A stretch of 6,318 nt of DNA from Aquificaceae bacterium UBA2488 (GTDB taxonomy: Bacteria; Aquificota; Aquificia; Aquificales; Aquificaceae). Below, in pieces: positions 1-4,668 of the stretch (the stretch's first letter is position 1; every line of letters begins with the position of its first letter). Both the position numbers and the translations under genes were made by a program. The DNA lies in NCBI GenBank assembly GCA_002341805.1, contig DDOS01000108.1:298-6615 (forward strand). The letters run 5' to 3'. Below the pieces are notes generated by a model, which was given only the letters and a program-made list of their open reading frames with translations, was not told the DNA's origin and ran no database searches.

Positions 1-1647
1 TGTCTTGATAGATTTTACGATAAACAAAATGACCTAAAACAAAAAACCATCATGAACACTTATGTGGATTTCACAAAGCACATAAAAGATCTTATAGATT
101 CTAAGAACTGGGATGGAGATGTGGAGTTTACCGAATTAACCCAAGAACTATGGTCAGACATAAACATAGACGATGATTATTGCGATGCATCTTATAGAAA
201 AGTCTGCCCTTATGCTAAGGATTGCTTTTATTATTCTAAGCTAAAGTTAAAAGAGGCAAACGCCGATATAATGGTTGTGAACCATAGTCTTTTGATTTTA
301 AAGGATTTTAATAAAACAGAAGATAAAATACTCATAGTAGATGAAGCCCATGAGTTAGATGAGTCTTTGGTGTCTTCAAGCACAAGTGCCCTATCTGTCA
401 TAGGTATATCAAGAGTTTTATCCCAAACCAAAGATATGCTTGGAGAAGATTCTGAGCTTTTGAACGGTGTGGATGTTTTAGCCATATTTAAAGATATATT
501 TGAAGATCATTTTAATAAAAGCGAAAAAACAAATTCTATACCCATAGAAAAAGATTACTTCGTAAAAGACCTAATGAAAAAAATCTACAAACCCTTAGAA
601 AAAGCTCTAAATAAAATAGGGAAAAATCTATCCAACAACATAAAATCAAAGCTTGAACAAAGTGAAGTTTTAAATAAATCCATAATAGAGCTTATGAGGT
701 CTTCAAATCTTTTTGAGGATGATTATCTTAATGGATTTACCCAAGATAACGGAGAACTAAACGCCCTTGAGAAGGAAATAAAAGGAGTGTTATTTAGATA
801 TAAAAGCCTGAGATCTAAGATATCAAGAATATACAACACCCTAATCTACATGGAAGATAAAGAAAATAAAAAAATACTTGGTTATGCTATCGCCAGAGAA
901 TTTTCAAAACAACTTAAAGATTTCAACTACAGAGTGGAAGCCTTCCCAATCTTTCCTATAAATGTATTAGATATAGACTCTTACAAGGGAGTCATCCTTA
1001 CTTCCGCAACCCTGGATGAAGAGCTTATCTACATGACTACTGGAATAGAAGGAGATTATTATAGCTTGAGTCATGCCTTTGATTATTCTAAAGTGGATTT
1101 TATCATCAAAAAAATATCTCCAAAGGATAAAGAACTTTGGAAGCAAGCTGTTCAGGATAGCTTTAGATATTTAAGGTCTTTACATGATAAGGTTTTGGTG
1201 CTTTTAACAAGCTACGAACAGATGGAATACATTCCCAAAGAAGATGATATAATATTTCAAAATAATGTACCTTTAAGATTGGCAGTGGAGCTTATAAAAT
1301 CTGGAGACAAAAATGTACTTGTGGGCGTGGACTCTGTCTGGACTGGTCTTGACATAAAGGGAGAAAAAGGACTTCTCATATCAAAACTTCCATTTGAATC
1401 CCCTTCAAATCCGCTTAATTATCATAGGATGAGATATTTTGATAAAAACAATCTTGATGGTTTTAGGTATGCCAAGAAAAAAGCTTTAATCCAATTTAAA
1501 CAAGGTTTTGGAAGGTTGATAAGGTCTAAAGAAGACAAAGGCACTGTTATCATCTGCGATTCGAGGATTTGGTATTATAACGAATTTGTGGATTTTATCA
1601 AAAGCTTAAAAGTTAACATATACTATCGCCGGCAAAGAGGCGAATAA
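1..1647 (+). CDS. dinG: DinG/XPD-family Fe-S DNA helicase, 5'-truncated by window edge
   Basis: This is the C-terminal 548 codons of a superfamily 2 ATP-dependent helicase of the DinG/XPD (Rad3) type; family members unwind DNA 5'-3' and act in repair and removal of R-loops or stalled structures. The frame is open from base 1 with no stop, so the ATG at 52 is internal and the true start and Walker A motif lie outside the window. Visible motifs are DEAH (340-351), a VVNHSLLI segment just before it, SATL (motif III, 1003-1014), a GVDSVWTGLDIKG motif V region, and QGFGRLIRS (motif VI, 1501-1527). Four cysteines, at window codons 1, 61, 69 and 75, have spacing like the [4Fe-4S] ligands of E. coli DinG, with the first ligand at the very edge. 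The stop is TAA at 1645, followed 29 bp later by infC on the same strand. The family is secure; DinG versus another XPD-like paralogue is less certain. Confidence 0.88.
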   Translation, partial: CLDRFYDKQNDLKQKTIMNTYVDFTKHIKDLIDSKNWDGDVEFTELTQELWSDINIDDDYCDASYRKVCPYAKDCFYYSKLKLKEANADIMVVNHSLLILKDFNKTEDKILIVDEAHELDESLVSSSTSALSVIGISRVLSQTKDMLGEDSELLNGVDVLAIFKDIFEDHFNKSEKTNSIPIEKDYFVKDLMKKIYKPLEKALNKIGKNLSNNIKSKLEQSEVLNKSIIELMRSSNLFEDDYLNGFTQDNGELNALEKEIKGVLFRYKSLRSKISRIYNTLIYMEDKENKKILGYAIAREFSKQLKDFNYRVEAFPIFPINVLDIDSYKGVILTSATLDEELIYMTTGIEGDYYSLSHAFDYSKVDFIIKKISPKDKELWKQAVQDSFRYLRSLHDKVLVLLTSYEQMEYIPKEDDIIFQNNVPLRLAVELIKSGDKNVLVGVDSVWTGLDIKGEKGLLISKLPFESPSNPLNYHRMRYFDKNNLDGFRYAKKKALIQFKQGFGRLIRSKEDKGTVIICDSRIWYYNEFVDFIKSLKVNIYYRRQRGE

Positions 1648-1667
1648 AAATGTCTTTGCACTAAGAA

Positions 1668-1672
1668 GAGGT
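1668..1672 (+). promoter_or_regulatory. Shine-Dalgarno that selects the infC TTG start
   Basis: GAGGT complements the 16S rRNA 3' end. It lies 4-5 nt before the TTG at 1677 but only 1-2 nt before the in-frame ATT at 1674. An in-frame TAA at 1662-1664 closes the frame just upstream. Only ATT or TTG are therefore plausible starts, and the spacing favours TTG. Confidence 0.7.
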
Positions 1673-1676
1673 TATT

Positions 1677-2192
1677 TTGCAAGAGTATAGGATCAACCAA
1701 AGGATAAACGCAAAAGAGGTGAGACTCATAGACGAAGATGGCGCTCAGATAGGTGTGGTGCCAATAGATGAGGCTCTTAGGTTAGCAGATAACAAAAATC
1801 TTGATTTGGTGGAGATAGCCCCAAATGCAAACCCACCCGTTTGCAAGATTTTAAACTACAGCAAGTTCAAATACGAGCTTCAGAAAAAAGAGAAAGAAGC
1901 CAAGAAAAAGCAAAAAGAATCCGCCATAAATGTTAAAGATATAAACCTAAAGGTTATGATAGACAACCATGATTTGGGTATTAAGATAAAACAGATGAAG
2001 GAGTTCTTGCAAGATGGAGATAAAGTGAGGGTGCGTATAAAGTTTAGGGGTAGAGAAAACATATATCCAGAGCTTGGCAACAAGCTTGCGAATAAGATCA
2101 TAACAGAGCTAAGTGAAGTAGGAACATTAGAAAAACCACCTGTTAAAGAGAATGCGTTTTTAATGTTTACTATGCTTCCAAAGAAAAAATGA
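1677..2192 (+). CDS. infC: Translation initiation factor IF-3
   Basis: IF3 binds the 30S subunit, prevents premature 50S joining and checks the start codon and initiator tRNA. The product is 171 aa, the normal bacterial length. Residues 1-66 form the N domain, with the family-typical opening RINQRINAKEVRLID and the NPPVCKILNYSKFKYE signature. A lysine-rich linker follows (about 67-82). The C domain (about 84-171) contains IDNHDLGIKIKQ, VRVRIKFRGRE and the end LMFTMLPKKK. No ATG exists in frame before residue 94, so a non-ATG start is obligatory. TTG at 1677 gives the expected N-terminus; ATT at 1674 would add one residue. Rare start codons on infC are known to support autoregulation by IF3 in enteric bacteria, and the same may hold here by inference. 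rpmI follows after 41 bp, the conserved infC-rpmI order. Confidence 0.96.
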   Translation: MQEYRINQRINAKEVRLIDEDGAQIGVVPIDEALRLADNKNLDLVEIAPNANPPVCKILNYSKFKYELQKKEKEAKKKQKESAINVKDINLKVMIDNHDLGIKIKQMKEFLQDGDKVRVRIKFRGRENIYPELGNKLANKIITELSEVGTLEKPPVKENAFLMFTMLPKKK

Positions 2193-2194
2193 GT

Positions 2195-2200
2195 TATAAT
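2195..2200 (+). promoter_or_regulatory. Possible internal -10 box before rpmI
   Basis: A perfect TATAAT starts 2 bp after the infC stop codon. Transcription from it would begin near 2207, leaving a leader of about 27 nt that still contains the rpmI Shine-Dalgarno. The hexamer region 17 bp upstream (around 2172-2177) does not resemble TTGACA, and the region is AT-rich, so a chance match is quite possible. Confidence 0.25.
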
Positions 2201-2221
2201 AAATAGCTTAAAGATTTTATT

Positions 2222-2229
2222 AAGGAGGT
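2222..2229 (+). promoter_or_regulatory. Strong Shine-Dalgarno of rpmI
   Basis: AAGGAGGT is a near-perfect anti-16S match ending 4 nt before the ATG at 2234. It favours this ATG over the in-frame GTG at 2240, although the GTG would give an N-terminus closer in length to the usual L35 start. Confidence 0.85.
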
Positions 2230-2233
2230 TTTT

Positions 2234-2437
2234 ATGAAAGTGAAGATGAAGACCAATAGGACTATGGCGAAAAGATTTAAGTTAACTGCCAACGGCCATA
2301 TCAAAAGAGCTAAAGCCAACGGTAGCCACTACAACACCAAAAAGCCAAAAGATAGAAAGAGAAAGCTAAGAAAGAAAACTCTTATCACAAATCCTACCGT
2401 GGAGAGAAAACTAAAACCACTTCTTCAAAACATATAA
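2234..2437 (+). CDS. rpmI: Large-subunit ribosomal protein L35 (bL35)
   Basis: This is a 67-aa, very basic protein of the 50S subunit. The N-terminus [20 protein letters not shown] matches the family signature (MKT-R-x-AAKRF), followed by [17 protein letters not shown] and an Arg/Lys-rich segment RKRKLRKKT. Length is normal for bL35. It lies downstream of infC as in most bacteria, but the gene that normally follows, rplT (L20), is not here: proB begins on the base immediately after the rpmI TAA. Since L20 is the usual translational autoregulator of this operon, control of rpmI in this organism may differ or act in trans; that is inference. Confidence 0.95.
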   Translation: MKVKMKTNRTMAKRFKLTANGHIKRAKANGSHYNTKKPKDRKRKLRKKTLITNPTVERKLKPLLQNI

Positions 2438-3466
2438 ATGATCGTCACCATCAAAATAGGCTCCAATATACTATCCACAAAGGAGGGAGATTTTGATATA
2501 AGTTTTCTGTCTTCTTTGGCGGAAGATATTAAAAGCCTAAAACAAAAGGGTTTTAAATTTATCATAGTATCCTCTGGAGCTGTAATGGCTGGCATAAAAA
2601 GACTAAACATATCCCCTGAGACCATACTATCCAAACAAATCTTAGCATCTGTGGGTCAATCAAGATTGATGGCTTTATATGATAGCATATTTTTAAACTA
2701 TGGGCTAAACGTAGGGCAGATACTACTTACTTCTGATATATTTACCAAATCCCACATGTTTTTAAATGCCAAACAAACCCTTATTGGGCTTTTAGAATCA
2801 GACATAATACCTATAATAAACGAGAATGATGTCATAGCCACAGAGGAGCTTGTATTTGGAGATAACGATTTTTTAAGCGCATATGTATCTTATATGGCCT
2901 CATCCTCTAAGCTCATTATCTTTTCCACAGCAGGCGGCCTTTTTACAAAGGACGGGTCAAACCTTATAAACGAGGTATCTAATTTTGAGGAGGCTCTAAA
3001 ACAAGTAAATCCTTCAAAGAGCACATTCGGAAGTGGTGGTATGCTCAGTAAACTACAGGCTTCTATGATAGCATCAAAGCTAGGTGTTGAGGTTTTTATC
3101 ACATCAAAAGCCTATAAACTAAAAGATATTTTAGATCAAAAAGCTATGGGCTCCACTGTGCCAGCTTCTTCCAAACCAAAGAAAAACTTAAAAGATGTCA
3201 TGATGCTTGCCTCTCATCCCAAAGGTATTATCTATATAGATGAAGGAGCCAAGAAGGCACTTTTAAACCGGAAAGCTCTCTTAGCCATAGGCATAAAAGG
3301 GTTTGATGGCATATTCAAAAAAGGCGATATAGTAAATATATCAGACGAGCAAAACTTTATCATAGGAAAAGGTCGCGTAGAATATTCTTCTTCCGAACTA
3401 AAATCCATAATAGGTTCAAAAAATAAAGAGGTCATAAAAACAGATTACATACAGCTAATAGCCTAA
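2438..3466 (+). CDS. proB: Glutamate 5-kinase with C-terminal PUA domain
   Basis: It catalyses ATP-dependent phosphorylation of L-glutamate to gamma-glutamyl phosphate, the first step of proline synthesis, in the cytoplasm. The 342 aa comprise an amino-acid-kinase domain (about 1-240) and a PUA domain (about 258-342), slightly shorter than the common 360-370 aa. Visible motifs: VTIKIGSN at the N-terminus (Lys6), VSSGAVMAG (44-52), GQSRLM (73-78), INEND (127-131), FGDND (140-144) and GSGGMLSK (198-205). The PUA part contains ALLAIGIKGFDGIFKKGDIV. One deviation: the TD dipeptide of the family's nucleotide-binding loop (as in E. coli LLTDQKGLYT) reads ST here (FSTAGGLFT). The ATG directly abuts the rpmI stop (TAAATG) and no Shine-Dalgarno is visible within rpmI's end, so translation probably depends on coupling to rpmI. 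The partner proA is not in this window. Confidence 0.94.
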   Translation: MIVTIKIGSNILSTKEGDFDISFLSSLAEDIKSLKQKGFKFIIVSSGAVMAGIKRLNISPETILSKQILASVGQSRLMALYDSIFLNYGLNVGQILLTSDIFTKSHMFLNAKQTLIGLLESDIIPIINENDVIATEELVFGDNDFLSAYVSYMASSSKLIIFSTAGGLFTKDGSNLINEVSNFEEALKQVNPSKSTFGSGGMLSKLQASMIASKLGVEVFITSKAYKLKDILDQKAMGSTVPASSKPKKNLKDVMMLASHPKGIIYIDEGAKKALLNRKALLAIGIKGFDGIFKKGDIVNISDEQNFIIGKGRVEYSSSELKSIIGSKNKEVIKTDYIQLIA

Positions 3467-3500
3467 ACTTTCATCATGTTTTCATCTAATGTGCAGTAAA

Positions 3501-3513
3501 TTGATATTATCAA
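3501..3513 (+). promoter_or_regulatory. Perfect palindrome overlapping a possible -10 box
   Basis: TTGATA-T-TATCAA is a perfect 6+1+6 inverted repeat, 5 bp before the Shine-Dalgarno of the histidine-rich gene. It contains TATTAT (3505-3510), a 5/6 match to the -10 consensus, which would put transcription start near 3517. No convincing -35 lies 16-18 bp upstream. A palindrome sitting on a -10 box is a typical repressor-operator arrangement, but the binding protein cannot be named from the sequence. Confidence 0.35.
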
Positions 3514-3517
3514 CCTT

Positions 3518-3524
3518 AGGAGGT
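3518..3524 (+). promoter_or_regulatory. Perfect Shine-Dalgarno of the histidine-rich gene
   Basis: AGGAGGT fully complements the 16S anti-Shine-Dalgarno and ends 7 nt before the ATG at 3532. It is strong support that this 69-codon frame is a real, well-translated gene. Confidence 0.88.
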
Positions 3525-3531
3525 AAGTTTT

Positions 3532-3741
3532 ATGGTTAAAAAACTTTTATTAGGATTTGCAAGTGTATGTTTTTTAGGCACTGTAGCCTTGGCAGAGCCA
3601 CATCATCCAATGCATCATCACTATTTTAAAAGATACTACAAAAATAGAGGTTTAGAAAGAGCTCATAGATGGCACCATGGCAGACACTGGCACAAAAGAT
3701 GGCACCATCACAGACCATATCATCCACATCCAATGCATTAA
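3532..3741 (+). CDS. Small secreted histidine-rich protein, putative metal binder
   Basis: The product is 69 aa. Residues 1-21 look like a Sec signal peptide: Lys-Lys at 3-4, hydrophobic core LLLGFASVCFLG, and an A-L-A cleavage site before Glu22. The predicted mature peptide is 48 aa with 16 histidines, plus several Arg, Trp, Tyr and Met residues and no cysteine. HPMH occurs at both ends of the mature part, and a 10-residue unit beginning RWHH occurs twice in tandem. It is therefore likely periplasmic or envelope-associated. Histidine-rich exported peptides commonly bind Ni, Cu, Zn or Co; the His/Met mix would suit copper, but the metal is inference. No named family is recognised. It lies 65 bp after proB with its own strong ribosome site, and ends at a hairpin terminator shared with the convergent outer-membrane gene. 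Low complexity could also mean a structural or chaperone-like role. Confidence 0.85.
   Translation: MVKKLLLGFASVCFLGTVALAEPHHPMHHHYFKRYYKNRGLERAHRWHHGRHWHKRWHHHRPYHPHPMH
3667..3715 (+). repeat. Tandem 30-bp-spaced repeat inside the histidine-rich gene
   Basis: AGATGGCACCAT-NN-CAGAC occurs at 3667-3685 and 3697-3715 (17 of 19 bases identical), exactly 30 bp apart. It encodes two consecutive 10-residue units starting RWHH. The identity at DNA level suggests duplication of a unit rather than only codon constraint. A second 12-nt repeat, CATCCAATGCAT, encodes HPMH at 3604-3615 and 3727-3738. Confidence 0.75.
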
Positions 3742-3747
3742 TGGGTA

Positions 3748-3774
3748 AAAGGGGCTAATGCCCCTTTCTTTATT
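3748..3774. terminator. Rho-independent, probably bidirectional terminator
   Basis: AAAGGGGC-TAAT-GCCCCTTT (3748-3767) forms an 8-bp perfect stem with a 4-nt loop. It is followed on the + strand by CTTTATT and on the - strand by TTTTACC. It starts 6 bp after the stop of the histidine-rich gene and 5 bp beyond the end of the convergent membrane-protein gene, so it can end both transcripts. The U-tracts are modest rather than ideal. Confidence 0.85.
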
Positions 3775-4561
3775 AAAATACTACACCCACTTCTGCAAAT
3801 GGGCCATCTATCTTTATATCAGATTTTATAGATTTTGCATCGATTTTAACTTCTTCATATCTATAACCTACACCAAGAAATACATGATTACCTACGGATG
3901 AGTTTTTGATAAATGTAGGATATATTTTTGCCTCACCTACTACATCATAGTATAAGTTTGAGCCATATCCTACGCCTTTTACATGAAAATCCCCATGTAG
4001 AGATGGCACAGGCCTTACATCTAAACCAGCATATAGCATAGGTATAGGTAGTGTAGCAGATTTAGAAACTGTTTGTGTTTGTGATGATGATGTAACAGTA
4101 CCACTTACAGTGGCAGAAAAATCTACTATCCTAACACCAAGACCAAGTTTTGGATTTAATATACCTTTTGAGGCAGTTCTTATAAAAGGTAGATGATAAT
4201 AACCAAATATATCGTAGTGATCCATCTTTATACTAGATGAGACATTACCTTTAAAGTTATACCCATCGTAGGTAAAGTTCTGGTTTGAAGCAGAGCCATC
4301 AAACTTCACAGGCAAATAACCAAATTCAAAGCTTGGTAATATTGGTATACCATCTGTGTTTATCTTAATTCTGACCCAAGGTTTTGTCTTGGAAGAAAGC
4401 CCTAAATTGTTTTTTACATCAACGTTATCAGATGCCCCTCCTGAATGATAGTTGATATAACCACTTGGGCTTTCATTGATAAAGCCTACAGAACCACTTA
4501 TACTGATGGCAAAAGACAGCACTGGTGCTGAAAATATGGCTAACGCCAAAAGCTTTCTCAT
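3773..4561 (-). CDS. Predicted outer-membrane beta-barrel protein
   Basis: The product is 262 aa. Residues 1-18 form a signal peptide (Arg-Lys start, hydrophobic LLALAIFSAPVL, cleavage after S-F-A). The mature part has alternating polar/hydrophobic segments typical of beta strands, for example SISGSVGFI, PSFEFGYLPVKFDG, HVFLGVGYRYEEVKI, and it ends in phenylalanine (EVGVVF) as outer-membrane barrels usually do. The overall layout resembles small 8-stranded barrels such as the TIGR04219 outer-membrane family, though that assignment is from memory and uncertain. The middle holds a Ser/Thr-rich stretch (VSGTVTSSSQTQTVSKS, about residues 155-171), perhaps an extracellular loop. An AGAGGT ribosome site (4566-4571, - strand) is well placed. 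It is read from a full-consensus promoter, so it is probably abundant. It converges on the histidine-rich gene and diverges from dapA. The ligand or role is unknown. Confidence 0.8.
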   Translation of the reverse strand: MRKLLALAIFSAPVLSFAISISGSVGFINESPSGYINYHSGGASDNVDVKNNLGLSSKTKPWVRIKINTDGIPILPSFEFGYLPVKFDGSASNQNFTYDGYNFKGNVSSSIKMDHYDIFGYYHLPFIRTASKGILNPKLGLGVRIVDFSATVSGTVTSSSQTQTVSKSATLPIPMLYAGLDVRPVPSLHGDFHVKGVGYGSNLYYDVVGEAKIYPTFIKNSSVGNHVFLGVGYRYEEVKIDAKSIKSDIKIDGPFAEVGVVF

Positions 4562-4591
4562 ACAAACCTCTAAAAAGTTTTTATGCTTTTA

Positions 4592-4620
4592 ATTATATCA
4601 GTATCTATAGTTTTTGTCAA
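4592..4620 (-). promoter_or_regulatory. Full-consensus sigma-70 promoter of the outer-membrane gene
   Basis: On the - strand, TTGACA (4615-4620) is separated by exactly 17 bp from TATAAT (4592-4597). TG one base upstream gives an extended -10 (TGATATAAT). All 12 hexamer bases match consensus. Transcription should start near 4585, giving a leader of about 24 nt that contains the ribosome site at 4566-4571. Confidence 0.9.
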
Positions 4621-4650
4621 AAATAAAAAACTAATACTAAAAATAAAAAA
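4619..4650 (+). repeat. A-tract direct repeat in the divergent spacer
   Basis: AAAAATAAAAAA occurs at 4619-4630 and again at 4639-4650, 20 bp apart, close to two helical turns. The repeats lie directly upstream of the - strand -35 box and just before the dapA -10. They may bend the DNA or act as an UP element for the outer-membrane gene. Simple AT-rich drift is the alternative. Confidence 0.6.
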
Positions 4651-4656
4651 TTAAGC

Positions 4657-4662
4657 TATATT
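4657..4662 (+). promoter_or_regulatory. Probable -10 box of dapA, leaderless arrangement
   Basis: TATATT matches the -10 consensus at 5 of 6 bases and ends 6 nt before the dapA ATG (4669). Transcription would start at or within a base or two of the ATG. No Shine-Dalgarno is present upstream of the ATG, consistent with a leaderless mRNA. No good -35 is visible at 16-18 bp. Confidence 0.45.
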
Positions 4663-4668
4663 ATTATT

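Noticed and set aside
231..485. Open frame on the - strand within the helicase gene
   Set aside because: Serine-rich, low-complexity translation with no ribosome site, antisense to a clear helicase coding region; a shadow frame.
2193..2233. L20-type or other structured leader regulating rpmI
   Set aside because: The 41-bp gap is AT-rich with no convincing stem beyond the ribosome site, too short for the known L20 leader structures.
3232..3435. Open frame on the - strand within proB
   Set aside because: Lies opposite the PUA domain, no ribosome site or recognisable product.
3501..3514. Canonical FNR/CRP binding site upstream of the histidine-rich gene
   Set aside because: The half-sites TTGAT and ATCAA are present but separated by 3 bp; the FNR consensus needs 4 bp. 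Kept only as an unassigned palindrome.
3467..3531. Terminator between proB and the histidine-rich gene
   Set aside because: No GC-rich stem with a T-run is present; the only inverted repeat is the AT-rich 13-bp palindrome. Read-through from proB remains possible.
3532..3594. Lipoprotein signal with Cys13 as the lipidated residue
   Set aside because: The residues before Cys13 (A-S-V) do not fit a lipobox, which needs a small residue at -1, and the cysteine is inside the hydrophobic core. The A-L-A site before Glu22 fits a normal Sec signal peptide.
4614..4640. dapA promoter using TTGTCA (4614-4619) as -35
   Set aside because: The matching -10 position (4635-4640, TACTAA) fits poorly with a 15-bp spacer. 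TTGTCA overlaps the complement of the perfect - strand -35, which explains its presence better.
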